From positions 868,001 to 932,000 of the forward strand of contig JAXHLG010000002.1 of the NCBI GenBank assembly GCA_034522495.1: a stretch of 64,000 bases of DNA, given 5' to 3'. Shown here in pieces: positions 8,207 through 17,052 of the stretch. The DNA comes from JAXHLG01 sp034522495 (GTDB lineage: Bacteria; Patescibacteriota; Minisyncoccia; Moranbacterales; DUUL01). A model generated the notes under the pieces. It had not been told where the DNA came from, did no database searches, and was given only the letters and a program-made list of their open reading frames with translations. The position numbers and the translations under genes are program-made. How positions within the stretch are numbered: position 1 is the stretch's first letter; each line of letters opens with the position of its first letter.

Positions 8207-8419
8207 TTAATTTTTATCGGTTTTTTTTATCTCCTTTATCAATTCATCAGCGTCAACGCCAAATTCATCCACTACGTCGGAAATTTTTTCAAACTGAGCG
8301 GCGGCGCACCCCACGCAGGGCAACCCATGCTTGGCAAAAACCTCTACGGCGTTTGGATAATTTTGGATTGTCTCCATTATATTGGATTCCTTGGTTAATT
8401 CAAAGTCTTTTTTGTTCAT
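8207..8419 (-). CDS. DUF1858 redox-disulfide domain protein
   Basis: 70 residues. The sequence NIMETIQNYPNAVEVFAKHGLPCVGC is typical of DUF1858, a small helical domain with a CxxC pair often found next to hybrid-cluster or other redox proteins. Here the pair is CVGC near residues 35-38. First gene of a two-gene unit with the rhodanese, which supports a role in thiol or persulfide transfer. Partner enzyme is not in the window. Confidence 0.88.
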   Translation of the reverse strand: MNKKDFELTKESNIMETIQNYPNAVEVFAKHGLPCVGCAAAQFEKISDVVDEFGVDADELIKEIKKTDKN

Positions 8420-8467
8420 TTCATTATATTATTTATTATATAAGGCATTTTTAATTTATCCGTTAAC

Positions 8468-9616
8468 TTAATACCCTTTAAATTCTTCCCTCAGACGTAA
8501 AAAATTATCATAACATAAGGAATCGGCATAAGCTTTTATATTGGACACTTGATCGGCTCTTAAGCTGTCAATGTTCCAATACTTTTCATCTCCATATCTT
8601 TTATAAAGAAACCAGATTTTGAATTTATTCCACCAACTTAAATTATTTATATATTCATGCGTGTCTTCATCTTCAATGGCGCCGCATTTATCGTTCGCTT
8701 CGTGATACAATTCAACCAACAACTCATTGTTTTTATCCATTTGCCTATTTAATTTAATCTTGTAACTCTCCAAGTCAATTTCCATTATAGCATGATTTAA
8801 CCTTGTTTCAACATAGGTCGGCGAACTTAATGTAAAATAATGAACGCCTTCTACCAATTGATGTTTTTGTTCTTCCGTTGGCTGAATATGACCTTGCAAT
8901 ACGGCTATCACTTTGCCGGAGCTAGAAAAAATATTTCTTATTTTCTTTGCTTTCATCATGCTTTCACCGCCAAAGTCAATGAGGGGCTGGTGCGCTAATA
9001 CTACAACTTTTCCACCAGCAGAGTCAACTTCATTCTTGAGCCATTCGAGCTCTTTTTGCGGCAGATGGCCGCCAAAATAGCAATTTCCGTCCTTATAGGA
9101 GCTCCCATCCTCATTAAATTGCTGATCTAAGACAATAAATTTAATTCCCCTTTCTTTAAAAGAATAATAATTGTTTGGCATATTATATAAATCGACAACC
9201 CTATCTTTATCCGCATCGCAAACATCATGATTGCCTAGAACATAATAAGCACTTCCCCTAAAAGCCTCGAGTTCATCCTTGACTCTTTCATGCAACTTCA
9301 AGACTGCATCATCCTTTATGTTCCTATCGCTTACCATATCCCCCGTACTTACAACAAAATCTACACTTTCTTGATTGCAATGATCTAGGAAGTTATTAAT
9401 GGCAGCCACACCCAAGGTGGACAATTTGTCGCCATAGTTTTTTTCTCCATGTTGAATATCAGTTATCCAGCCGATCTTGAGCGACTTTCCACTTTTTTCA
9501 GAGGACAGAAAAGAGGCGTCAAACAAACAGCAAATAATTAAATAAACAGCAACAGCCAAAATGATTCCCGCCGATATAAGAAAAACCGTTTTTTTTCTTT
9601 TTATCATAAAAAGCAA
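8468..9616 (-). CDS. Membrane-anchored metallophosphoesterase, paralog 1
   Basis: 382 residues. One N-terminal helix (about 11-32) anchors it, catalytic domain outside. Metal-ligand motifs appear in order: TDIQHG (52), TGDMVSD (91), GNHDVC (128), AHQPL (209) and QGHIQP (242). The TDIQ form, with Gln where most relatives have DxH, is seen in the ADP-ribose/CDP-alcohol pyrophosphatase branch. The last motif is GHIQ, not GHxH. It aligns end to end with the protein at 11,316-12,542, down to the shared terminal EFKGY. Substrate unknown. Confidence 0.85.
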   Translation of the reverse strand: MLFMIKRKKTVFLISAGIILAVAVYLIICCLFDASFLSSEKSGKSLKIGWITDIQHGEKNYGDKLSTLGVAAINNFLDHCNQESVDFVVSTGDMVSDRNIKDDAVLKLHERVKDELEAFRGSAYYVLGNHDVCDADKDRVVDLYNMPNNYYSFKERGIKFIVLDQQFNEDGSSYKDGNCYFGGHLPQKELEWLKNEVDSAGGKVVVLAHQPLIDFGGESMMKAKKIRNIFSSSGKVIAVLQGHIQPTEEQKHQLVEGVHYFTLSSPTYVETRLNHAIMEIDLESYKIKLNRQMDKNNELLVELYHEANDKCGAIEDEDTHEYINNLSWWNKFKIWFLYKRYGDEKYWNIDSLRADQVSNIKAYADSLCYDNFLRLREEFKGY

Positions 9617-9661
9617 TTCAACTAAAATTTAATAAGTCATGTTTATAAATTGTTTTTCTGG

Positions 9662-10993
9662 TCATTTGCTTGAATACTTCATGACTCTGGCCTTATAGTC
9701 ATCGTCTTCGTCGCTAAAAACAACAAATAATTCATCTTCATCTCCGGCCATGGCCGGATCCCCCTTTCCGTCGCCTTCGGAAATGTATCCTTCGGCAAAA
9801 TTCGGAGCCGAGCAACCGCTCCATTTCCCATCTTGATGTTTCATCACCCTTACTCGCCAAAGATCCTTGTATCTATCATCCCGGCTTGTTTTGTTATTCC
9901 GCTCGCCCGCATAAACATTTTCCTTATATTCTGAATATCCTACAAATAAGGCGTTTTCAAAAGACGCAACATACGGCTCTCCGGAAACTTCATCATTAAC
10001 CGCGCCCTCGTTATTTCCCAAAGAAAGCCATTCGCCGTTTTTATATTGAAAAACGCGCAAAAAATCTTCTTTCTTGTCAATAAAGGCAAGCGACAAAGTA
10101 TCCTCTTTGGCCACATCAATAGAGGGGCTGGACCCTCCAGCATTTCCAATTCTCTTTTTAAAATATTCACTGCCATCCAAGTCTTTCCAATTTAAACCGT
10201 CCCACTTTTTTACCCTGATGATTCTATCTCCTTCCTTGGGCTGCTCTTCATAAGCTATATAAATAGAGTTGTCTATACTTGATTTCTTGATATCAAATTC
10301 ATCTACAGTTGAACCCGGATTATCATAAAAAAAACTAGAATCACCTGAAATTTCTTTCCACTCTTGGCCATTGAAGCTTTTTATCACTGCTTGGCCTAAA
10401 CCGCTTTTTTCGCTTTTTTTTGAATACACGGCATACAAATATTTTTCGTTTTTATCGAAAGTTAAGTTCGGTTCATGACTGTTTTCCGAATTGCTCAAGT
10501 TTAAGTTCTTCCAAGACTTTTCGTCTTTGTTCCACCTCATGACTACAGCTTTTTTGTTCTTCTCTTGCTCAACAAAAGAAACGTAAATATCTTCGCCTTT
10601 GGCCGCTATTGTTGGGTTGGAGCTTTTTCCCGAACTAATCATGCCGCGTGGATATTTTTCATCGCTTAATACGCGCCACTCTTTGTTTTCAAAAATTTTC
10701 ACCCTAATTCTATCATTCTCTTCATCGTTTTCGTATGCGACGACCGGATTGCCTTCCTTCGTTAAGGCAATATTGACTTCTTCCGCCTCTCCCTTGCTTA
10801 TGATTCCGTTGACGTTCTGGCTGTCTTGAACATAGTGCCATTCAAATCCATCGTCCTCTATATCAACCTCTTTATCTGCTTTGCTTGTCTCTTTCTTAAC
10901 AGACTCTTCTTTGTCTTTGTTTTGACCATTGTATAAAAGATAGGTAGAAACGCCCGCCAACAGCAGTAAAGCTGCTAAAATTACTTTTTTCAT
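9662..10993 (-). CDS. Secreted beta-propeller-like protein
   Basis: 443 residues with an N-terminal hydrophobic anchor (about 4-21) and an acidic linker. From residue 55 on, a unit of about 55-65 residues recurs: a strand ending RVK or VMK, a W-L/W-K turn, then a Pro-containing xPxIAx strand and an aromatic yVxF strand (for example NPTIAAKGEDIYVSF and PSIDVAKEDTLSLAF). Six or seven such blades would make a propeller, probably for binding. It lies between the two paralogous metallophosphoesterase genes, 45 nt from the first, so the three may act on one surface process. Confidence 0.75.
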   Translation of the reverse strand: MKKVILAALLLLAGVSTYLLYNGQNKDKEESVKKETSKADKEVDIEDDGFEWHYVQDSQNVNGIISKGEAEEVNIALTKEGNPVVAYENDEENDRIRVKIFENKEWRVLSDEKYPRGMISSGKSSNPTIAAKGEDIYVSFVEQEKNKKAVVMRWNKDEKSWKNLNLSNSENSHEPNLTFDKNEKYLYAVYSKKSEKSGLGQAVIKSFNGQEWKEISGDSSFFYDNPGSTVDEFDIKKSSIDNSIYIAYEEQPKEGDRIIRVKKWDGLNWKDLDGSEYFKKRIGNAGGSSPSIDVAKEDTLSLAFIDKKEDFLRVFQYKNGEWLSLGNNEGAVNDEVSGEPYVASFENALFVGYSEYKENVYAGERNNKTSRDDRYKDLWRVRVMKHQDGKWSGCSAPNFAEGYISEGDGKGDPAMAGDEDELFVVFSDEDDDYKARVMKYSSK

Positions 10994-11028
10994 AAAATTA
11001 TTTTAGCTATATTTTATGCTAGACTAAT

Positions 11029-11314
11029 CAATTGATGTTACACGCCTACTTTTTACTTAGGGGCTACTGATTTTTGAAAAAAATCTGCTGCTCCCGCTTT
11101 GCGGGAAAAAATTATTTTGACCAAAATCCCATTTATAAAGGAAAATAATTTTACGCACCGCTTTAAAAATATAAACATTCTACCTTATTTGCCCCGCAAT
11201 GCGGGGCAGACCCTACTTAGACTAATATGGATGCATTTATCAATTCTCGCCAAAGAGGCTAAACCTCTGCTCGAAGCAATTATAGTTTTAACAAGAGGCG
11301 CGTAGCATCAATTG
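11029..11314. repeat. Family B inverted-repeat element, copy 1 (complete)
   Basis: Ends are CAATTGATGTTACACGCCT and AGGCGCGTAGCATCAATTG, a near-perfect inverted pair about 286 bp apart. The interior has nested GC palindromes (CCCGCTTTGCGGG and GCCCCGCAATGCGGGGC). It fills the whole gap between the propeller gene start and the stop of the next gene. No gene lies inside. Confidence 0.75.
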
Positions 11315-11315
11315 A

Positions 11316-12542
11316 TTAATACCCCTTAAACTCTTTCCTGGCGTCCAGATACTTTTGGTAGTTCCAGTAGTCTTCAAAGTCTTTTATTTTCTGTCTGACG
11401 TGCTCGGGAAAGGAAGATATTTCCTTGCCGGAGAGGTATTTTTCTTTGAGGTCTTGGTATTCTTGAGGGCTTTGGGTTTTCAGCTGTTTTATTTTTTTAT
11501 AGTCCTGCTCTTCATCTTTGCCGTCGTATTTATCTTTTTTTCTTTCAAATTCCGCCTTGACGGCTTCACTGTTCTCATCCATAAATCTATCCACCCTGAT
11601 TTCGCCGGTAGCCGAATCAATGTCTATTACAGCATAAGAATACCTGGTTTTTTGAAATATGGGAGAATGCAGAATGAAATGTTTTATCCCATTGACTGTT
11701 TTTAGCTCTTCTTCCTTGTTGGCCTGGTGGTGTCCGGAGAGAACCGCCTCTACTTTGCCGGAGCTCTCAAGAATTTCCCTCACTTGATCGGCATTTTCCA
11801 CCCCCTCAATGTCTTGGACACTCTCGCCCACTTTCGTCAGAGGCTGATGAGAGAAAACCACAACTTTCCCTTCCGCCTTGCTCAACTCTTCTTCCAGCCA
11901 CTCAAGCTGGCTTTCGGGAATGTAGCCTTTGTAGAAACAGCGGTCTTTTTCATAGGAAGTTCCGTCTTTGTTGAACTGGGGGTCCAAGGCTATAAAGGTC
12001 AATTCTCCCTTTTTAAAGGAATATTTATTATCCGGCATACCATAAATTTCCGAAACATCCTCTTTGCTAACTTTGCAAACATCATGATTGCCAAAGGTAA
12101 AATAAGTTTCTAGATCATATTCGCCCGTCATATCCTTCACCTTTCTGTGAAAGTTCAGCACCTGGTCGCTCTTTACGTGATAATCATCTACCATATCCCC
12201 TGTCATAGCGACAAAATCCGCGTTCGCTCTTTCAAATTTCGGATAAACCTCTTCAATTACCTCGTCAGCGAGAGTGGGCAGCTTTTCCTCGTGACAATTA
12301 ATCCCCAGGTGGACATCCGTCAACCAACCGATTCTGAGAACTCCCTCTTTCTTCTTCCTTTCTATATTTTTTTCCTTCTCTTTATTCCCGATTTCTTGGT
12401 TTGCACGCGGATCATTCCCGAGTGGAGCCTCTTGCTTTTCTTCATTGGATATGCTAACTCCCTCGAAAACAAACACCGTCGCCCCTCCCAAGACCATCAA
12501 CGCAATTAAAAATAGGATTATTTTTGTTTTTAGCTTCATCAT
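11316..12542 (-). CDS. Membrane-anchored metallophosphoesterase, paralog 2
   Basis: About 408 residues from ATG at 12,542 (a GTG at 12,554 is also possible). An N-terminal helix is followed by a charged linker, then canonical motifs: LTDVHLG near residue 78, TGDMVDD near 118, FGNHDVC near 154, FSHQPL and LSGHHQAN. Unlike paralog 1 it keeps the standard DxH first motif. Probably a surface phosphatase or phosphodiesterase, substrate unknown. The two paralogs share nearly every conserved block, so they arose by duplication with the propeller gene now between them. Confidence 0.87.
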   Translation of the reverse strand: MMKLKTKIILFLIALMVLGGATVFVFEGVSISNEEKQEAPLGNDPRANQEIGNKEKEKNIERKKKEGVLRIGWLTDVHLGINCHEEKLPTLADEVIEEVYPKFERANADFVAMTGDMVDDYHVKSDQVLNFHRKVKDMTGEYDLETYFTFGNHDVCKVSKEDVSEIYGMPDNKYSFKKGELTFIALDPQFNKDGTSYEKDRCFYKGYIPESQLEWLEEELSKAEGKVVVFSHQPLTKVGESVQDIEGVENADQVREILESSGKVEAVLSGHHQANKEEELKTVNGIKHFILHSPIFQKTRYSYAVIDIDSATGEIRVDRFMDENSEAVKAEFERKKDKYDGKDEEQDYKKIKQLKTQSPQEYQDLKEKYLSGKEISSFPEHVRQKIKDFEDYWNYQKYLDARKEFKGY

Positions 12543-12603
12543 AAAAATTTTCACAACAAATATTTAATATTGCATAGATATTCTTGGGGGTAAATCGAGA
12601 ATT

Positions 12604-12722
12604 GAACCATGGTTCTCCTATCTCGCACAATTTCCAATTGTGATGCATCACACCTGGAAGGTGTGTTGGATTGGGCTCGTTTCAAGCAAACCCGGTATAA
12701 GCGCGCAACATCAGTCATTTAT
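12604..12722. repeat. Palindrome-rich spacer with partial family B end
   Basis: Contains hairpins (CACAATTTCCAATTGTG, CACACCTGGAAGGTGTG) and a family B end (GCGCGCAACATCAGT) abutting the sufBD stop. Parts resemble an anticodon arm and T arm, but no complete tRNA folds. Confidence 0.5.
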
Positions 12723-13666
12723 TTCATCAGCGCGTTTATGATCAATTCCGTCGCCTCTTCCTCGCTTAAGCCCCTGGTTAGCAAGGTTTCCAGCTCTTTT
12801 TGGTTCACTTTGCCGACTGAAGCTTCGTGAGTGACGCGAGCATCATCGTGGCTTACTTCCACAATCGGCACCGCCCTGGCAGTAGATTCTTTGCCCACCA
12901 CAATCTCCTGGCAATCCACATGGCCCTGGCAGCCTGCAGCTTGGGCATAAGTCTCTCCCTGCATCAGAACCGCTCCTCCGTTCTTGGCCGCCGCGCGCAT
13001 CTTGATGAGGCTTTTAGCGTTCTCTCCTTCCAAATAAACCTTGTCTTCAATTTTAATATCATCCCGAGCGTTTTGCCCAAAAACTTTGGTAGAAATTTCG
13101 CTTTTGGCGTTTTTCTTCAGGCGCGCTTCCAGTTGAATATCTACTTTCCCTACCGTTCCCTTGACCAGATTGAACTCGCTTTCAAAAACTCCGCCTTCTT
13201 GCACTTCCACATTCAACTTGGGAACCACGGTGGCTCCGGACTCTTTGCCGTGATAGTGGTGCTCTTCATAATAAAGCCTGGCGCCTTTTCCAACTTGAAA
13301 AAACCCTTCCATTTCATGCCGATTTTCTTTGGATTCGGGAAAGGTGCAGTGAGAATAAATTCTTACTTCCGCCCCTTCTTCCAAAACAATTTCGGGGTAA
13401 ATTTGCTGGGTTTCTTCTTCTCCGCTTAATCCAAAACAAAAAAACAATGGCTCTTTGATTTTGTAACCCTTCTTGATAGTTATCTTAGCCTTAACACCCT
13501 GATCCATTTCCTGCGAAGCCGCCTCCACCCCCTCGGGGAAACTTTTCTCCAAAACTTTATTCTTCTCCACATAAAACTTCCCCTTGCTTTTGAGCAACTC
13601 CTCCATCCCGCACATCTTAGCCGTTTTAATAAACTCTGGTGGTAACTTTTCCTTCTCTGAATTCAT
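12719..13666 (-). CDS. Stand-alone SufB/SufD-like Fe-S scaffold protein
   Basis: 315 residues, the short form of the SufBD family (full SufB is about 470). The right-handed beta-helix region spans about 70-260; the C-terminal signature HDDARVTHEASVGKVN followed by TRGLSEEEATELII is diagnostic. In full systems SufB/D works with SufC ATPase and SufS; neither is beside it here, so how it is charged is unclear. The short form lacks the N-terminal helical part and resembles archaeal SufBD. Cytoplasmic. Confidence 0.88.
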   Translation of the reverse strand: MNSEKEKLPPEFIKTAKMCGMEELLKSKGKFYVEKNKVLEKSFPEGVEAASQEMDQGVKAKITIKKGYKIKEPLFFCFGLSGEEETQQIYPEIVLEEGAEVRIYSHCTFPESKENRHEMEGFFQVGKGARLYYEEHHYHGKESGATVVPKLNVEVQEGGVFESEFNLVKGTVGKVDIQLEARLKKNAKSEISTKVFGQNARDDIKIEDKVYLEGENAKSLIKMRAAAKNGGAVLMQGETYAQAAGCQGHVDCQEIVVGKESTARAVPIVEVSHDDARVTHEASVGKVNQKELETLLTRGLSEEEATELIINALMK

Positions 13667-13799
13667 AATAACTTTTTAAACCTGTTATATTTAATAAAAA
13701 ATTTTAGTTTTTAGTTGTGGTTTTTCCCGCCTTCCTTCTGTAATTAGATGACGGCGGGACCCCGCAAGGCGGTGGGCGCTTTGCGTTTTGAGTTTTGAA

Positions 13800-16700
13800 C
13801 TAAATTACTATATTCACTAACTTCTCCTTCACATAAATCACTTTCTTGGGTTCTTTACCGGCAAGATATTTCTGAATTTTCTCGCTTTCCAAGGCTTTCT
13901 TTTTGGCTTCCTCTTCAGATATTTCGGCGTCGGCTTGGAATTTGTCCCGGACTTTCCCGTTGACTTGAATTACCAGTTCGATCTCATCGGATTGGATGTT
14001 TACCGGATTGTACTCCGGCCATTTTTCGGTGAAAATGGATTTTTGGCCGCCGAGGCTGCTCCAGAATTCTTCGGCTAGATGGGGGGCCATGGGAGCCAAG
14101 GTCAAAGCCAGGGTTTTCTTGACCTTCAAAGCCTGTTCCCTATTAAAATTATCTTTATTATCCCTGACCCAGTTGACAAACTCCATGTACCTGGCCACGG
14201 CAGTGTTAAAAGAAAGCCTTTCAATATCTTCGCCGATCAGCTTGATTGTCCGGTCTATCATGTAGTCTTTTTTTACGCCTTGACCCTCGCCGGAAATTTC
14301 AAAGAAAGTATGCCACAGCTTCTTTACAAATCGCGACATTCCCTCTACCCCGCTATCGCGCCAATCTCCGCCTTGCTCGAAATCCCCCAAAAATCGAAGA
14401 TAAAGCCGGGTGGTATCGGCGCCGTGTTTCTCGATCATCTCGTCGGGATTGACCACATTTCCTTTGGACTTGCTCATTTTGGCTCCGTCTTTGGTAATCA
14501 ATCCATGGCCAAAAAATCTCTTGTAAGGCTCGTCAAAGTCGATGTGCCCAAGATCGTTTAAGACCATAGTGATAAACCTGGAATAAAGCAAATGCAAAAC
14601 CGTGTGTTCTTTCCCACCGATATAGCTGTCCACCGGCAGCCACTTATGCGTCCGCTCCCCATCAAAAGGCTTGTCAGTGAATTCTGTGGAAGGATAGCGG
14701 AAGAAATACCAGCTGGAGTCCACAAATGGATCGGAAACATCCGTTTCTCGCTGCGCTTCTGCGCCGCAAACCGGGCACTTGGTTTTGACGAATTCCTCGT
14801 TTTTAGCCAGCGGCCCCTTGCCTTTGCCCTCAGGTAAAAAATCTTCCATATCGGGAAGCTCCACCGGCAAATCTTTTTCCGACACCGGCACAGGGGCTTT
14901 TTCGTTTTTGGTTTTCTTGGGAAGATCTTCGGAGTTTTCCAAAATATATTTTTCCAATTCAGGCACTCGCTTCTTTGAAAAATGTTTGAATCCTTCCCAA
15001 ATTTCAATCTTTTTATCTTTCAACTTGGCTACCTTGTAATGCTCCGGATCAATTACCGGATCATCTTTAGATAAGATAATATAACTACTATCTACGCTTT
15101 GATTAACGCTTTCCCAGTCAATTTCAGCCTGCCAGAATTTTTGCAAAGATTCTACATCCGCGCCCGGCATCTTCTCCCGCACGTTATCCCAATTTCTTTT
15201 GGGGTTACCAATAGCAGACGCCACCAAGAAAAGCTTGGAGACTTTTTTATGAGTTTTACCCAAGAGGTGTAAAGCCGCTTTGGAGCCTAGGCTGTGACCA
15301 ACAATAATGCTGTTCTCATTTAATTTATCCAAGTAAGGCTGCAGCGCCTCCAGCCAGTTTTCCAATTCCGGATGTTCGCTCTTAGGCATAGAAGGATTGA
15401 AAACCTCAAAGCCTTGCTCTTCCAGTTGTTTTTTCAAACTCAGGAACCAATTACTTTCTCCATCGGCTTCAAATCCGTGAATCAGTAAGGCCTTCGGTTT
15501 CGCGCAATTCTTGCACCAAACCACCGGAATCGGCGGACCCCAGTATCTTTGCCGGGAAATACACCAATCCCGCAACTTGTAATCCGTCGATCTCTCCCCA
15601 TGCCCGTTCTCTTCCAGCCACTCAATCATCTTCTCCTTGGCTTCAAAAGTCTCCAACCCATCGAGAAAACCCGAACTCACCGCAACTCCTTCCCCTGAAA
15701 AACATTCATTGTTATAGAAACCATCTTTGTGATTTGTGATTTGTGATTTGTTTGTACCTTGTTTCTTGTATCTTGCATCCTTGTCCAAGGGACAAACAAC
15801 TTTTCTTATTTCTAATCCATATTTCTGCGCAAACTCCCAGTCTCTTTCATCGTGCCCCGGAACAGCCATAATCGCCCCCGTTCCATAGTCAGTCAAAACA
15901 TAATCAGCCACCCAGACGGGGATTTCTTCTCCAGTGGCCGGATTAACAGCTTTCAAGCCTTTGATCTCCACTCCAGTTTTCACCCCCTCCTCTGCTTTTC
16001 TTTCTTGCTCAGATTTCGCAAGAGCCTTTTTTACGTATTCGTGAACTTCATTGGAATTAGAAATTGGAAATTGGAAATTGGAAATTAACCAATGTTCCGG
16101 CGCCACCACCATATACGTCGCCCCAAAAAGCGTATCCGGCCTGGTCGTAAAAACTCGAATTTTGAATTTTGAATTTTGAATTTTGAATTTATTTGGAAAT
16201 TGGAAATTGGAAATTGGAAATTCTATGATAGCTCCCGTTGATTTGCCGATCCAGTTCCTCTGATTGGTTTTCACGTCTTCCGGCCAGTCAATCCAATCCA
16301 GATTTTTAAGCAGCTTTTCTGCGTATTCGGTAATCTTGAAAAACCACTGCTTTAACTCCTTTTTTTGCACCTCGCTGTCGCAGCGCTCGCACTTGCCTTG
16401 GATAACTTGCTCATCCGAAAGTACTGTTTTGCACGAGGGACACCAGTTCACTTTGGCTTTCTTTTGATAAGCCAAACCTTTTTTGTACATTTGCAAAAAC
16501 AGCCACTGAGTCCACTTATAGTACTCCGGCTTGTAGGTTTCCACCGTTTTCGACCAGTCATACATATTGCCAATGGAAGCCAACTGCCGGTAAAAATTCT
16601 TCTCGGTTCTAGCCGAAACATCTTTGATGTGCTCCCCGATCTTCATGGCATAATTTTCGCTGTGAATTCCAAATCCGTCCAAGCCGATCGGCTCAAAAAC

Positions 16701-16934
16701 ATCGTATCCCTGCATTTTTTTCAGTCTCCCAAAGGTGTCCACTCCGGTAAAGGTAGAAACTCCGCCGATGTGCAATCCTTCCGCCGACGGATACGGAAAC
16801 ATCATCAGATTATAGAAAGGCTTCTTTGCCTTGTCCATGTCCGGCTGATGCAGTTTCTCATCCTCCCAATATTTCTGCCACTTGGGTTCGATTTCTTTAA
16901 AATCGTATTCAGGTATTTGGCTTTTTTTATCCAT
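13800..16934 (-). CDS. leuS: Leucyl-tRNA synthetase with an embedded serine hydrolase domain
   Basis: 1044 residues, about 200 longer than usual. LeuRS parts in order: FPYPSAEGLHIGG (HIGH region, here HIGG), a Cys4 zinc knuckle (WCPSC/CERC), the CP1 editing domain (TTRPDTLFGATY, GTGAIMAVPGHDERDW), RDWCISRQRYWGPP, KMSKSKGN, and a C-terminal VNGKVRDK domain. Between WCKNC and PVPVSEKDLPVELP, about residues 477-675, sits a complete RBBP9/YdeN-like alpha/beta hydrolase: LLIHGF, nucleophile Ser about 548 in GHSLGS, Asp in SKDDPVID about 622, His in GFKHFSKK about 650. Three repeat-derived in-frame inserts lie in the editing domain (about 238-260, 281-294, 383-402). Synthetase call certain. Confidence 0.96.
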   Translation of the reverse strand: MDKKSQIPEYDFKEIEPKWQKYWEDEKLHQPDMDKAKKPFYNLMMFPYPSAEGLHIGGVSTFTGVDTFGRLKKMQGYDVFEPIGLDGFGIHSENYAMKIGEHIKDVSARTEKNFYRQLASIGNMYDWSKTVETYKPEYYKWTQWLFLQMYKKGLAYQKKAKVNWCPSCKTVLSDEQVIQGKCERCDSEVQKKELKQWFFKITEYAEKLLKNLDWIDWPEDVKTNQRNWIGKSTGAIIEFPISNFQFPNKFKIQNSKFKIRVFTTRPDTLFGATYMVVAPEHWLISNFQFPISNSNEVHEYVKKALAKSEQERKAEEGVKTGVEIKGLKAVNPATGEEIPVWVADYVLTDYGTGAIMAVPGHDERDWEFAQKYGLEIRKVVCPLDKDARYKKQGTNKSQITNHKDGFYNNECFSGEGVAVSSGFLDGLETFEAKEKMIEWLEENGHGERSTDYKLRDWCISRQRYWGPPIPVVWCKNCAKPKALLIHGFEADGESNWFLSLKKQLEEQGFEVFNPSMPKSEHPELENWLEALQPYLDKLNENSIIVGHSLGSKAALHLLGKTHKKVSKLFLVASAIGNPKRNWDNVREKMPGADVESLQKFWQAEIDWESVNQSVDSSYIILSKDDPVIDPEHYKVAKLKDKKIEIWEGFKHFSKKRVPELEKYILENSEDLPKKTKNEKAPVPVSEKDLPVELPDMEDFLPEGKGKGPLAKNEEFVKTKCPVCGAEAQRETDVSDPFVDSSWYFFRYPSTEFTDKPFDGERTHKWLPVDSYIGGKEHTVLHLLYSRFITMVLNDLGHIDFDEPYKRFFGHGLITKDGAKMSKSKGNVVNPDEMIEKHGADTTRLYLRFLGDFEQGGDWRDSGVEGMSRFVKKLWHTFFEISGEGQGVKKDYMIDRTIKLIGEDIERLSFNTAVARYMEFVNWVRDNKDNFNREQALKVKKTLALTLAPMAPHLAEEFWSSLGGQKSIFTEKWPEYNPVNIQSDEIELVIQVNGKVRDKFQADAEISEEEAKKKALESEKIQKYLAGKEPKKVIYVKEKLVNIVI
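14905..15503 (-). other. Nested RBBP9/YdeN-like hydrolase domain inside leuS
   Basis: Approximate limits of the inserted domain. It is in frame with leuS, has a full Ser-Asp-His triad, and replaces the short hairpin that normally joins the Cys-x-x-Cys strand to the VPVxxxDLPVxLP strand of LeuRS. Members of this hydrolase family are normally free-standing proteins of about 180-200 residues, matching the insert length. Confidence 0.85.
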
Positions 16935-16997
16935 ATATAAAACATTAATCTTACAATTTTCAGTTTACCTTATTTAAACCCAAACATCAAGCGCAAC

Positions 16998-17026
16998 TTG
17001 ATAAATAAATTGTTTTAAGGTATAAT
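16998..17026 (+). promoter_or_regulatory. Sigma-70-type promoter for the HAD gene
   Basis: TTGATA, 17-nt spacer, TATAAT. The predicted start of transcription gives a leader of only about 20 nt containing AGGAGG. It lies divergently from leuS. Confidence 0.8.
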
Positions 17027-17052
17027 CCCAGAAACAAAAAAGGAGGTTGTTT

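Noticed and set aside
12590..12665. A tRNA gene on the minus strand (anticodon-like loop TTGGAAA)
   Set aside because: An anticodon-arm-like hairpin and a GGTTCAATTC box are present, but the T stem does not pair and no acceptor 5' strand matches ACCCCC; at best a decayed fragment.
12827..13429. 200-codon frame opposite SufBD
   Set aside because: No motif or ribosome-binding site; SufBD on the other strand is certain.
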